Shown: in pieces, positions 1 through 27,495 of the stretch
How the letters are laid out: each line of letters opens with the position of its first letter
How positions within the stretch are numbered: position 1 is the first letter of the stretch
Assembly: GCF_043641665.1 (NCBI RefSeq)
Contig: NC_092200.1
Location: forward strand, 11,460,694 to 11,524,693
Origin: Enoplosus armatus
Taxonomy: Eukaryota > Chordata > Actinopteri > Centrarchiformes > Enoplosidae
Direction of reading: 5' to 3'
Length of the DNA stretch: 64,000 nucleotides
Made by a program: the position numbers and the translations under genes
Notes under the pieces: model-generated
Database searches by the model: none
What the model saw: only the letters and a program-made list of their open reading frames with translations
Told to the model about the DNA's origin: nothing

Positions 1-1572
1 CATGTATCCCCGCAGCTTCAGCAGAAGAGGATGTTAAAGTATCAAAACTCAAACTGTAAGAATGAGCGGTTTTGGGGAGAGATGTGAGTTAAAAGAACCG
101 AACAGACAAAGACGGGGAAGCAGAGAGAGGGTATATTTCGTGGTGAGCCCTGTCGTGGCCTGGTCTTGCCTCTGTTTGGTTAAATTATGTGGAACTCATT
201 TGACGTCTGCATTCAGTGTGTCAGGTATCCACTGCTGTAATTATGCAATTATGAGCCTTTATGCTCTGACGTCCGACTGTACACCCCCGGCCCCCCCTCG
301 CTCCGCCGAAATGCCTCAATTAGTTTTTTCTTTTTTTTCCCTGCCTTGTTCCTCGTGTGCTCCTTGTTTTTAGTCCTTTCTGTGTGGCTCACACAGGTCT
401 GCTGCACTTAATCTCAATTTATTTTTATTTGAGTGTGTGGGGTTTGTGTGGATGGGTTTGGGGTCACAGTAGCACAGCACAAGGGCATTGTGGGTAGCTA
501 TTTCTCTTTTTAGCCGTCTCAGTTGTGTATGAGTCTTTTGATGTGTGTCTTTATAAATTCATTTTAATGGATGTAAATGGGAAACGATTAACATGTTTGT
601 TTTCACAATGAATGGTTTGTGTGTGTGTTCATTCCTCTTGTGAGTCCCATGGGAACAGCAGTGTGTGCCAAGGCTTGTGTCATAAGAATTACACAAAAAA
701 AAGACAGAGATCAAGCAGCCGCCCATTGATATAATATACACACTCACACTCCTTATCTCCCACCTCCACCAACCATTGTCCTGCTTATGTCTTTATCAGA
801 GACGCTGGAGCAGTCTCATTTCCCATGATGCTCAGCTCTTTGTACAAGAGCGGCAGAGGTGTTTAGATAATTAGTCCTGGAGCTGGGGTTTGTGGGTAAA
901 GCTGTGAACTCTGGGACTTTCTAATTGATTTGGGACATATGTGTGTGTTTGTGTGAGCATGTGTGTTTGGTTTTAATTTAGAGGAGATTGGCTGTGTATA
1001 TGTGTGTTTGTGTGTGTGTGTGTGCAGCTGTGTCTAGTTGCATAATAAAGAAAGAAAACATTTACAGTGTATTTTGCAGTTTATTCTTAAATTATACATG
1101 TGACAGGCATACCTACTGTACACAATAAGTCTTGCAAAGTGCTTTCACAGGTCTGTACATTAATGGAAATGATTGTCCTGATCATTTCCAAGTGTTCAGA
1201 GATTGCAGGAAAAGTTGTAATAGTGAAAGAAACGTTGAAATGGCAGGTTATGTAATGAACAACAAATCCACATACAGACCAGTAGTCTGGAATCTAGATG
1301 AGGAAAATGTCAGCTGGTCATGTCAGAAATATGTGGACATTTATAGGACAAAAGTGGTAAAGGGAATAAAATGATTAAGAAGGGAATTATGATGTCCTCT
1401 TTCAGGCACGTTCATAGTGTCTGGAAGGGTTTCTTTACTAAATATCGACTAAAAACTACAATCAATAGTTATGTTATAAAACAACTTTAATATTGATACA
1501 TTTATAGGGAGTTTCTGTTGATCAGTGTCAAAGCTTAATTACATGCAAAGTGAACATGAGGTTATAGAACAT

Positions 1573-1840
1573 GAAAAAGATGATATGAAGTGCGCATGCG
1601 CCGACCGTGCATGCAGCCTGTCACAGTCGCTCCTGTTTGTTTTCTTGTTTTTTTCTTACTTTTCTCTGTTATTCCTTATTTAACTCTGTACTTTTTAAAG
1701 TTCTGACTTTTTGAAGTTGTGCCCTCTCCAGACATGCTGGTGGAGAGTGTTCTGCTACTTTTTTTTCACTTTGGAATTACTTTCATTGTACAATTTCCCC
1801 CCGGGGATCAATAAAGTATTTCTGATTCTGATTCTGATGA
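1573..1840 (+). repeat. LINE-like 3' tail ending in TTCTGA repeats
   Basis: The stretch ends with a CCCCGGGGATCAATAAAGTA segment followed by about three tandem copies of TTCTGA (1820-1837). I recognise this terminal pattern as the 3' end of a common teleost non-LTR (L2/CR1-like) retrotransposon family. No reverse transcriptase reading frame is left, so this is a 5'-truncated copy. The 5' boundary is approximate. A related tail in the opposite orientation occurs near 54104. Confidence 0.5.
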
Positions 1841-3248
1841 CATGCTAATCAAATAGTTTTTATTTATATCTTTTTCATTTGCACAGTTTATGCTCTGCAA
1901 GCTTAGGCTTCAGCTACTTCTGTAAATTCATTTGTGTGACTGTGTTTGTCTTTAAAGAGTCAAGTTCAGTGGAAACAGGTACAAGTAACTCGTCCCTCTA
2001 TCCAGTTTGTTATTCTTGGTTCCTGTTATGAAAGGTTATTCAAGGTTTCTGCACATTGGAAAATGGTTTATATACTGTGGAGTCAAGCTGTAAAGAAAAA
2101 AAAATTCTGCCATTTCTTTTGTTGCTGCTGCTCAAAACTGATCAGGAGACGAGACAAAGCCAAACATAAAAATCAATCAGAGAGCCTGCGTGCCTGTATG
2201 TGTGAGGGGGATGTGGATGGAAAGACAGGTGCGGTGGTTTTGGGGGGGGGGGGGTTATTTTGAGTGAATGGAAGGAAGGAAGGATAGATAGATGGAGGAA
2301 AAAAGCAAAGGCATTGATGGTGGTGGGTCTTATGCTCTGTCATTAGTTGGGCATTAACCCCCTCCCCTTTAAACCCCTCTTAGTAATGACAGGGCATAAG
2401 AAGCAGAGGGGGTGGAGGGGTCTGGAAGAATACGGGGAGATTGAGAGGGTTAGACCACAGCACCTGCCCAGGGTCACTACCTCACCCCAGGGGGTCCTAA
2501 CTACTGCCGTGTTGGCTGTCCACTGCTCTGCCTGTCTGACAAGTACTCACAGAGCAGGACCCTGTCACACAGCAGCTGAAGATACATTCAAATGTAAAGA
2601 GACAGATAGACACCAGGGAGGAAGTCAGATGTAAACCTCTGTTCTTTTACCTCTTTCTTTGCCTGTCTCTTGCAGTTGTTTTTTGATTTTACAACCCCTC
2701 TTTTTCTTCCTCCAACTACTTTTCTTGTCAGTTTCTGTTGTGCAGAATTAGAGCAGCTAAATGGAAGCAACAATTTTCAGCAAAATTTCCTCATTACCAG
2801 AAACTGTTTCTAAAGTGTTTTGAGGCCACAAAAGTTTTTTATTTATCTTTTTTGGTCAATTTTTAAGAACGCCTTCATCAACAAGATAAATGGACACATT
2901 TTAGAAAATATGTCATCACGTAGGGTAGTAAAGGCTGCTAGGATTTTTTTTTTTTTATTGACGCAAGCCCTTCTATGTTTATCTGTCTTTATTCATGTGT
3001 GATATTTACATCAAGGATCCCTTTGGACATGACAGAGTTAGAATTTCAAGTCATTTCAAAGGAGTATTGCAGCAATGGAAATTCAGGTAGTTTGATAAAT
3101 GCTCTGAGAATCATAATTAACAAATGGGTCAATATAGCAGAGTGTATTTCAAAGCTTGTTTTTATTGCTTGATATTGTGGTTTTCAGTGTTTAGTTTCTT
3201 GTAGAACAGCCAAAACAAACAGGTCACAGATTAACAACTGACGAGTGA

Positions 3249-3495
3249 CCTAAAGTTTAGAGACACAACTAAAGATTCATCTGTTTAATATTTTTGGGAT
3301 TAATCATTTATTCTATAAAATTGTCAACACTGTCTGTCACGTTGTCTTAAAGCCCAAATTAACGCCTTGTTTTGTAGAACCAACACTCCAAAAAGCCTAA
3401 ATATTTGGTACAATAATATAAAAACAGCAAATCCTCACATTTGAGAAGCTGCCACCAGACAATGTTTGCAGGTTTTGCTGAGAATATAACTTAAG
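3249..3495 (+). repeat. Dispersed teleost repeat, TTTGAGAAGCT family, copy 1
   Basis: It contains CACATTTGAGAAGCTGCCA followed by an AATGTTTGCA-type segment, preceded by an AT-rich part with AACACT and TAATCA words. The core is shared with 10016-10050 and 17070-17090 in this window, so the family is repetitive within the window itself. I recognise the core from teleost genomes but cannot name the class with certainty. Boundaries are approximate. Confidence 0.5.
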
Positions 3496-3576
3496 GAAAG
3501 AAAAAGGTGCCAATGTGCAGCTCTACTAGAGTTTGGAAGTTGGTGGAAGTCATTTTCCTGCCTACATCTCTTGTAG

Positions 3577-18667
<15,091 letters not shown>

Positions 18668-18907
18668 AACGACACACACACATCTGTAAAGACGACATCG
18701 CCAAGACGCTCCGACATCTGACTCAAAGCCGGACATTTGCACATTCAGCTACTATGTTTTCTCTGTTATTGGTTTTTGACTGTAGCCGGATTGGTGATTT
18801 TTAGGCTTTGACCATCTGACCCCACATCATCTTCCCTGAACCTAATGGGCTTGTTAAATGGCTTTAAATCCAATCACACCTTTTCATTCCTCCAGTTTCT
18901 TCACATA

Positions 18908-18908
<1 letters not shown>

Positions 18909-18956
<48 letters not shown>
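18909..18956. repeat. (AC)n microsatellite in pola1 3' UTR
   Basis: A pure AC run about 240 bp after the pola1 stop codon, so within the predicted 3' UTR. Confidence 0.93.
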
Positions 18957-18958
<2 letters not shown>

Positions 18959-19059
18959 ATGACTTGACCGCATCACCCTGACTCTGTATGGTAAAGGGGA
19001 GTAGCAATCATACCTAAATGACAGTCTATTGTGTGTGTGTGGAGGCTAGCTGTGCCCAG

Positions 19060-19060
<1 letters not shown>

Positions 19061-19101
<41 letters not shown>
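19061..19101. repeat. (TG)n microsatellite
   Basis: A pure TG run in the predicted pola1 3' UTR, complementary to the AC run at 18909. The two could pair in the transcript. Confidence 0.93.
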
Positions 19102-19106
<5 letters not shown>

Positions 19107-19602
19107 TGACTTATCCTCAGAGCAGCCAGTATACTCCGAAAGCCGCTAATTAGCCAATGATAGTGACCCTCGCCACTAAGACCACTGGATGCCTGCAGCG
19201 ATCGGACGCTTGTTCTGATTACCACCATTCATCCCGAGTGTGTGCCTGCGTGTGTGTGTGTCAGATCAGAGGATGAAAGAAAGGAGTAAGGATGCAGGGA
19301 GTGACGAGGTGAGGGAGGCCACACGTTCTGCTCACTCGCTCTTTTGTCTCTGTATCGAACAGCTGATCTCCTTCTCCTCCACTGCCTCTGTTTAACTGAT
19401 GTCATTTCAGCCCTTTCGCTCTGTTTCATCTTCACTCCCTCCTCTGGGCAGATTGTGTTTAAATGCCTGTAATTTTCTATGTATCCGACTTGTATTGCTC
19501 AGGTGGGTTTATGGAATGATTTTTTTTTTTGTTTCTAATGACCAGAATATTTCGTATTGGGTATTTAGATATTGTTCAGACCCTTTTTGATACTCAAACC
19601 TC

Positions 19603-19608
19603 AATAAA
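19603..19608 (+). terminator. pola1: Probable pola1 polyadenylation signal
   Basis: AATAAA lies 936 bp after the stop codon and is followed by TTTGTAATGTGACTG, a GT-rich downstream element. This would give a 3' UTR of about 0.95 kb. Earlier alternatives were not excluded. Confidence 0.5.
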
Positions 19609-19889
19609 AAGCTAAGATGTTTGTAATGTGACTGAAATGAGTGGATGGATATCCTGTAGTGTTTTCATGTCTCCTCTTACCACTGCACTCTGTAACACAA
19701 CAAACACGGCGTGAAAGTGAAGTTTATTCAAAAAACAAAAACTAAATGGTAAGAATTTACAAAACTGACCCATTTCATAGTGCTGGGGCATCTGGTTAGG
19801 TAAATCAAGCATCCCTTCACATTATATGACACCATATTTAAAGATATGTCCGGTGATCAATATTTTTCTTAATCTCAAATAAAAAGATC

Positions 19890-20460
19890 AAAACCAACAA
19901 GTGGTGCCTGTGTAGCCAAAGCTAGTCCAAAAACTATTATAAAGGCAGTAAAGAGCCACATGTTGGCACTGGTTGACATGTTCCTTCATTACCATGAACC
20001 TCATTTGATCCCACATACACCGCCTTAAATACTCACAGTACGCCAAATGTGTATTATTCCTCAGCTGTAACTAGTCCCAAACAAATGCACTTGTTTACTC
20101 CTGTTTCCATAAAATTAACTGTAGTTTTATTATAGTGCATGGCTGTTTTAAAAAATAAAATAAAACAGTATATTTATGATCTATGTTGACTTACATTTTC
20201 AGAAAGAGCGTATGGGCTTGGAGCAGAGTGCCACAGAGAGAGACAAAACGTTGGTTTTGGTCTTTTTATGGGATTTAATTAAGTATATCGCCAGCTTTGT
20301 CCTTTAAATACACGTATGGGATTTTGCAAGTTTTACTTGATTTCTGGTGAATAAACAGCTCCGGCTGATTTCTAATGAGATACAGATCAAATCCTCTATT
20401 ACGGTATGTGTAATTTTATATCGCAGTATCGTGATATAGCACGTTTTGTGTAAAAAAAAC
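19890..20460 (+). repeat. Composite dispersed repeat, copy 2
   Basis: It shares CATGTTCCTTCAT, CCCACATACACC and TTGGTTTTGGTCTTTTTAT in the same order as 14160-14640. It continues into TATCGCAGTATCGTGATATAGC-like sequence, a palindromic word common in teleost non-autonomous transposons. Boundaries are uncertain. Confidence 0.45.
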
Positions 20461-20640
20461 AATTAAGAACTGTTAAGAGTGAAATAACTCAGACAGGAAT
20501 GTTTGCTTTAGGCTAATCCAGTGACTTGAGGTTCTTTACATTGATGCCAGAACTGTATGAAATGTAACGATAAAGCAGCATCATTGTCTAATACAAATAG
20601 ATATTAAAGGGATTGATATCTGAATGGCAAAGTGTACCAT

Positions 20641-20862
20641 GGTAAATGGTAAATGATCTCACTTATATAGCGCTTTTCAGCCTTCACGGTTACCAAAGCG
20701 CTTTACAGCTAAGTCTCACTCACACATTCACACACCGATGGCAACCGAGCTGCCATGCAAGGTGCTGGTCTCCATCGGGAGCAACTTGGGGTTCAGTGTC
20801 TTGCTCAAGGACACGCTCCCGTGCGACAGTGCTGACCACTGCGCCACCATGCCGCCCTACAT
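20641..20862 (+). repeat. Teleost TATATAGCGC dispersed repeat
   Basis: It starts with GGTAAATGGTAAATGATCT, then CTTATATAGCGCTTTTCAG, CCAAAGCGCTTTACAG, CTCACACATTCACACACCGA, and ends in CTGACCACTGCGCCACCATG. I recognise this as a very abundant repeat in teleost genomes. It carries no protein-coding capacity. Confidence 0.75.
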
Positions 20863-21419
20863 GCATCATGGGTGATAGATCTATTATCGTCTCATGGTAT
20901 ATATTGTCACAGTTACTTTCTAAGTACGGTATGTATTTCCTCTGCTGTAGTTAAAGTTCAGGCTGTAACTCGCTACATGAAGTGTTTCACCATATTCATC
21001 CGAGGAGATTTTTTTTTTTTTTTTAACTCCATCCTGCCGCGTGCATTTCCATAAACACTGCACGCCTCACAAATCACTTCAAACCACTGTGACTTGTGAA
21101 GGCAACCTTAAGTGGGCTGAACACTTAAACCATGATTCACTATGCAATGGATAGAACATGCTGTGTGTGTGAGAGAGAAAGTGTCTTGGTGCATTCGCAG
21201 CCTATTGCTCATAACTTAACATATTTATTAAATCATATCAGCTCCACTACTTCTTCTCCCACAGTTGCTCAGCCTGATGTTGCTCTGTTTTCTTCCTGGA
21301 TTTATTAATCAACTGCGACTCACAGTAAATGTGCACAGACCTGTTATTCCACACTACCAGGCTGCAGGTTTTTAAGTGAGGGCCCCGTTTTTGTCCTCCC
21401 AGTTTGGAGTGAACCCAGT

Positions 21420-21750
21420 CAAATTGAGTCCCCTGCATTAATTCGACCCTGCTAAGCTAATAAGGTCGAACAAGTCTCTTTGTATTGTCGTGTTAAGCTT
21501 TATTGCTTGTCGTTTTGACCAGCAATGGACAAGGTAGGCTTTGATGAGGGAATTAGTCCCCTATTCTGTCCCTGTTATTCATAGCGCGGTGGAACATACA
21601 AGCACCAGAGAGGGTGTCAAAAGGAGAGCTGGTCCTATTGCAAAGTGTCTCCCTTGTTGGAGCTGAAAGGGCGGTTATGAGACGATAAACCGCTTAATAC
21701 ACTGAGCTAATTGGATGAGAGCAAGAGAGACGGGGAATTAAGGGGCGATC
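21420..21750. promoter_or_regulatory. Candidate conserved non-coding element downstream of arx
   Basis: A unique stretch with GCATTAATTCGACC, GCTAAGCTAATAAGG, GTTAAGCTTTATTGCTTGTC, GAGCTAATTGGATG and GGGGAATTAAGG words. There are no simple repeats. Its position between pola1 and arx is where vertebrate arx enhancers occur. Inference only. Confidence 0.35.
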
Positions 21751-22089
21751 CGAGAGGGGAGCGGAGTGCCATGGCCCTGCTATTCAGGTCTTTCATCGGG
21801 GCCGGTTCTTCGCCTGGGGTGGGGGGTGGGGGGTGAGAAGAGGGGGAGGCTGTTCATCAAAGCGCCTTTTAGAGCTCCTCTCTCCCGGGGACTGAGTGAG
21901 GACTGATCCGGCTGAGGCTGTGGAGTGATTGGGCCTATTCTCTCAGGCAGGGACGTGGTGGGAGAAACGAGGCCCGGGAGAATCCAAATCAAGTCCAGCA
22001 GCTGAGGAAGGAGACGGGAGCGGGGGAATGGCGGTGATGAAAATGGGCAAGACAAGTCAGTGGGAGGACATTTTCTGGACACCTGAATT

Positions 22090-23470
22090 TAACCTGTGAG
22101 AGGCGGGCTGGAGCATTAAAGGCCGAGTGCGTTGACACGATTCACCAAATCATGCACATTTCCCCCTCTTTTTTCCATCCAATTTGCAAGAAAACAGCGC
22201 AAGATTGAGCTGTGTTCACCTTTTTTATATATATCGACATTCATTATCATGCCCATTCATGCAACAAGAAGCCTCGTGGCCTAATCCCAAGTGCAGGCCT
22301 GCCTTGAATGAGAGAGCACACATCCAACAAGTGTGACTTTATAAATCCAGAGCGATTGCCCCTGCGACAGCATTTCAATTTTCTCGCCTTTTTGCGCTGC
22401 AAACAAAGTTTAAGCCTCGCTCCCAGCAGGTCATCCGCCTCCCGGCATTCCCCAGATATTAGGGACAAATTGGTTTGCTATTCATTAGGTATATTCACAA
22501 TAAGATTAAAAACTCCCCGCACAATCTCATCAAAACTCTATAGGGCCAAACACGGAAAAAACACGCACGCTCCACTGGACTTGAGCAAAAGAAGAGGAAT
22601 TTAAAAAACATAGAGCTCACACATCGTGGATGGTGGTTTGAGAAAATTGGTTTTTATCTTTTTTTCTGTGCTTTTTTTTTTTTGCATTATGCTCCAAGGA
22701 GCAGCTGGGTGACTTTGTGTGAAGCTGTGAGCATGTGTTAGGATAAATGAAGGTACAGAAATAGCTCTCCATCGGTCCCTTATCGGGTCTAATTCCTGCT
22801 TGTTTGGACTAAATAGGGTGATTAACAGGTGTGGGACCTGCAGACCTGTAAAACAAGGAGGAATAAGGAGGGGGGTTCACAGGATGCAGACAATAAAAAG
22901 AGGGACTACATTAATCCGCAGGGTAATTTCACGCGATTTGCTCGGGTACCATAGATGGGTCAAACGGAGGAGAATAACCATTGATTGCTGTAATAGTCCT
23001 GCATTAGTAGTGAGATTCAATGGAGGGGGGGATTTGAGGGGAATTAACTCTACGAGGTGTGTGTGTGTGTGAAAGCCGTTTGATGAAGTGGTTTGTTACT
23101 TCATCAATGACAAAGGGGACTCGCTTCCATCGACACGGCATTACAGATGTTAAGACCAATTTAACGCCTTTAAAGGGTTTTAAAGGAAGTTTTGTGCCTG
23201 CCCCCCCCCCCCCACACACACACAGATAAAGTGGGCGATCTAATTGAAAACCCCTCGCCTTTGTCGCGCGTTTCACATGTTGGGGATTAAGCTCATGAAT
23301 ATATGGTCAGTATTTTGTCAACTCCGCTGAAGAGGATAGACGCACACAGCGCGCTGGATTACACACCTAATACATTTTCCCTCTTTCAGGTGGAGCAGTG
23401 CGCCGCCATCTCTGCTCTCTGCAGCGATAATTTCCTCTGTGACAAAACATGTTTTTATCCTCCTCAGCAG
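22090..23470. promoter_or_regulatory. Cluster of candidate conserved non-coding elements downstream of arx
   Basis: Two long repeat-poor blocks (about 22090-22600 and 22740-23470) are separated by a T-rich stretch. They contain ATCATGCACATTT, CCAATTTGCAAG, GTATATTCACAATAAG, GTAATTTCACGCG and TCATGAATATATGG words. They carry no persuasive reading frame. Enhancer activity is inferred from synteny with the mammalian POLA1-ARX region. Confidence 0.35.
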
Positions 23471-24539
23471 GCCATTTGAACATCAGACAACCTGTTTTTG
23501 AAGTTGGTATGTATTTATTTTACATTCCAGGAGACTATTTAGTCAATAATATTAAATAGTGAAAAAACAAGTTACATGAATCGAGTTTGGCTTAATATTT
23601 TGTATCTTGCAGAATTATTCTTCAATGTAAGACAGAAAACACACTTTCTTCATAACACCTTTTATTAATAGTTCTATAATATTCTATTTCACATTGTTTA
23701 TTTTCCTGGTTTAGGCCTATGTCAGTCCTAAAGGAGTTTGAAATAATAAAAGATAACTCATTTTACCAATGTAATTTATTCAAATTAGCATTATTAAACC
23801 AGGAAATGTACAATCACTTAATAAGAAGAAAAGAAAAAACGTTCCTTCACTCAGTTCCTGGGGGGAAAGTTTTGACATAAATAATTATCTAAAAACCTAA
23901 TAATTCATAAACACAGGTGAAATTCTACACAGGGCGACATTCATTAAACACTACACCGAGTGCAAATGATCAAACACGGTCTCCTGAAATATACACGACC
24001 TCGTTTTGAAAATCATCCTTTTTTGTGGTACTTTTCTTTTTTACACCATATGTACAGTTTTCTTTCACACAGTCACGTCATTAGAGACACATCTCAGATC
24101 TCAGCTTCGCTCGCGTGTCCTGGAGTCAGACTCAGCGGAAATACCACAGGTGGGGAGGGAGGTGGGGAGTCTCAATTTGCAGCAAATTTACAGAAATCTG
24201 GTGCTGACTCGTATGGAAACGACCTCAAATAACCCCGGTTTGATTTGGAGGTTTAAAAATATACATACAGTGGTGCTGCTGAGTGTGGCTGGTGGACAGG
24301 CGAGCAGCGGAGAGGAGTCAGGCTTGTGGAGAAGGCTATGGAAGGTCTATGGACCGTTTTCCTTTGGTTCTGGGGGGCGGGGGCTCCTCCAACTCGCCTT
24401 TATTATAGACGCAGACTGGCTCAGCCCACATCAATGCATACAGATTAAGCAGTGTTAATGTCGAGCGCTCAGCTGTCCACATTTGAAGTAGCACAAGAAT
24501 CCTTTCTAAAAGTCTGGTTTCCCCTGTGGTTCTTCAGCT

Positions 24540-24543
<4 letters not shown>

Positions 24544-24589
<46 letters not shown>
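24544..24589. repeat. (TG)n microsatellite
   Basis: A pure TG run of about 46 bp beside the dispersed element at 24595-24960. Confidence 0.95.
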
Positions 24590-24590
<1 letters not shown>

Positions 24591-24594
24591 CACG

Positions 24595-24960
24595 ACAGAT
24601 CCTTAAGTAAAAGTAGCCACAAAAAAAAGTACTGTTTTGTAAATATTACTAACAAATTATGTGCAAAATGTACTTAAATTATCAAAAGTAAAAGTACTCC
24701 ATGCCCCCTGTGTGTGATACTACAATATATTATATTTCTAAATTATTATTACTGATGTGTTGTAGTTGGTTGAGGTGAATCTAATTTTAATATTTTATAA
24801 GCTTTAATAAGCTTTTATAAGCTAATTTGTGAATGACAAATAAATGTAGTGTAATAAATATTTCCATCTGAAATGTAGTAGAGGCATCAAATGGAAATAT
24901 ATGTACAAGTACCTCAGATTCGTACTTGAGTACTATGTTACATTCAACCACTAGCACTGT
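24595..24960. repeat. Dispersed AGTAAAAGTACT-type teleost element
   Basis: The left end is CCTTAAGTAAAAGTAGCC and the interior has AAAAGTAAAAGTACTCC. The right end is CGTACTTGAGTACTATGTTACATTC followed by CAACCAC, roughly an inverted copy of the left. I recognise this as an abundant non-autonomous teleost transposon. A relative lies at 42350-42610. Confidence 0.55.
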
Positions 24961-25010
24961 GTGTAGTTAGTATTTTGTTGTGTATGCACGTGGCACACTG
25001 TCAAATTTAA

Positions 25011-25016
25011 TTTATT
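25011..25016 (-). terminator. arx: Possible arx polyadenylation signal
   Basis: TTTATT on the plus strand reads AATAAA on the arx strand, about 360 nt after the stop codon. Other AATAAA-like sites exist further away, so the real 3' end may be more distal. Confidence 0.3.
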
Positions 25017-25374
25017 GTCAAAAAAAGAAATCTTTAGAAGAATGTAATCTTTTAAGCTGTTGTAACTGTTATTTAAGTGAAAAACATGTCATCAGAAAGG
25101 TGTGTGTGTGTATGGAGTGTAAAACAATGTTACAATATCTGTAATTACCTGACACACACACAAACACACGCTTTTTCTGGCCAGTGCTCTTTTGAATTTG
25201 GTCGTGCTACTTTGTTGGGGAAACATGAGGTAACAGGGATGGTTGAACAAGGGGACATCAGGACATCAGCCTCCAGAGGTATGAATGGGTTTTTGGAGGG
25301 GGTTGGGGGGGCGGGGGTGTCATGGAATGGGACGTAAGCCTGGGACAGGGAGGCCTATAGCTGGTGTTGAGTGT

Positions 25375-27436
25375 TCAGCACACCTCCTTCCCCGTGGCTC
25401 CGTTGGGGAGGATGTTAAGCTGGGTGAGCTGAGCCGAGTGTTCCTTGGCCTTGAGGCGCAGCGCGGCGATGCTGGAGGCCCTGCGGTCTGCTGAGGAAGA
25501 GGAGGCAGAGGAAGAAGAGGACGGGTCAGGGAGGACGGGGCCCGCGTGGGATGGGTTCTCTACAGGAGGGGCGGGCTGACGGAGGAGAGCTGCAGCGGTG
25601 GAAGCACTGGTCAGGGGACCCATACTGGAGAAAAGCCTGAGAAGAGACAAAGTTTAAATGATTCATCAAGTCTTATCTTTCAAGCTAAAACTGGATCTTT
25701 GCTCTCTACATCAGAGAGCAGTGTTGACTCAAAACGCTGTCTGTATAATAGCAGTAGAAGAAGAAAACCACTGCTTGTTAATTAGGATTTTCACCGTCCC
25801 TCAGATGTATTTTATTTCTTCTTCAGTTTGGCTGCAGTTGTCTTAAACCTCTTAAACAGATCGATGTCATCTATTGCATGCTGACTTCTCTAATATACAA
25901 GATAAGGTGGAGAGTAGAAGGTTAATAATGCTGTATAATAGAGAGGAAGAAAGCAAATGAGGAGCTAATTGTGGCATATGGAGTGTGCAGTGTCGCCCCC
26001 CTCACAGCTTGTCTTGCAGGATCACACGTTAGGTTAATTTATTAAGGCATCTGACAGAGTGATTACACACCACTGTGAATGGTTAACAGTGTAACATATT
26101 TGTAATCAGACACTGAGATAAACAGTAATGCAGTGTGACTGAGGATTACTGCATCAGTCGTTAGAGTTGCTTGTGTTAGTTTATTATAAGCTCCGTTGCT
26201 GCTGTGAATTTTTCCTTACATGTGCTTGACTGCAAAATTGTAGTCATTTACTGTAAAATACAGGGCTGAATGTGGAGTCCTACAGGTACTGAGATTTGTG
26301 TAAATACGTGTAAAGAACAGATATCAGGTCCAAGGGAGGTCTGTGCATGGGTGCAGCTTACCTGCCAAAAGTGGGTCCAATGAAGGCAGGGTGGCGAAAC
26401 ATGGCAGCCGTGCCCAAGAAAGTGCCCAGGCCTAGCGGGGTGGCCAGGGGTGGAGCGGAGCCATTGTGTGGTGGTGGGGCTAGGCCCGGGAAGGCAGCGG
26501 CTGCGGCTGCAGCTGCTGTCCAGGCAGACTCGAGGGCAGGGTGGGGGTGATGAGGGAAGGGCCCTCCCTCCAGGTAGTGGCTGAGAGGGTGGCCCGCCGC
26601 CAGGGGGCCTGGGAACGGCAGGCCTGACGGGTGGGCCTGTACCCCGGCCTTCTCACGCTTCCTCCACTTGGCTCTGCGGTTTTGAAACCACACCTGAGGG
26701 CAGACAGAAGTGATGACACAGGTTAATATGAGCAGATATGGCAATTATTTCATTTTCCTTGAGCTAGAAGGAAGATGTCAGAGGTAGCATCCGATAAATC
26801 TTGGTTCTAGGCAGATTGAGATGTTACAAAGAGGCTTGTTGTTTAAAAATATAAAAACAGCTCAATCAATAAATACATTTGCCATTTTTGGTGCATAAAG
26901 AGGCCTTTCCTCTTCTCTAAAGGAGATGCTCAGTTGGAGACACATGCTCTCTCATGCTATAAATAATGAAACTTGCTTGTCCTGCTTACATCACAGCAAT
27001 GTTTCATTGTAATTAACATGACTAGCCTCTATTGAATGTTGTGTCAGTGTAGTCTAATAGTTGTCTAGTTGAGGTGGTGGCCAATAGGCGGAAAGTCAAC
27101 GGTAATTACCTGCAAGGTAAACCCCGCAGCTCAGTCCCTTAAATCTACTTTCTGTCTAATTAAACCCCCATCCCTGCAGACAGGGCTTCAGATAATTAAG
27201 AGCGGTGTTAACAAAAGATCCAGAAAATTACTGCTGAACTGGCTCCAATAACAATTAATGCGCTTTAAATTAAATTCTTAAGAGACGTGGAACAAGTGAC
27301 TTCCATCCAAGAGAGTATTTAACTTTCCCACGCAGCCACTGTTGCCCAGTTTGCACTGCAGAAGCACGGGGCTCCCACAATGAGCAAAATGTCAACATGA
27401 GGAGAGTGATTGAACGAGCGAGCTTGAGCGACAGGG

Positions 27437-27495
<59 letters not shown>

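Larger units (their letters stand above)
1..3576 (+). other. pola1: pola1 intron (5' part outside window)
   Basis: I see no exon here. The stretch holds short CA/GT runs, a LINE-like 3' tail near 1573-1840 and a dispersed repeat near 3249-3495 that ends about 80 bp before the next splice acceptor (AG at 3575-3576). Open frames in the interval are short and have no recognisable protein content. Confidence 0.6.
19620..25374. other. pola1-arx intergenic region
   Basis: A 5.7 kb spacer between converging genes. It contains repeats at 19890-20870, then repeat-poor sequence at about 21420-23470 that looks like conserved non-coding DNA, then AT-rich sequence and a dispersed element near 24595-24960. 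No exon was recognised. Part of the right end must be arx 3' UTR. Confidence 0.6.

Noticed and set aside
24006..24458. 150-codon frame between pola1 and arx
   Set aside because: No family resemblance, and no exon-like borders.
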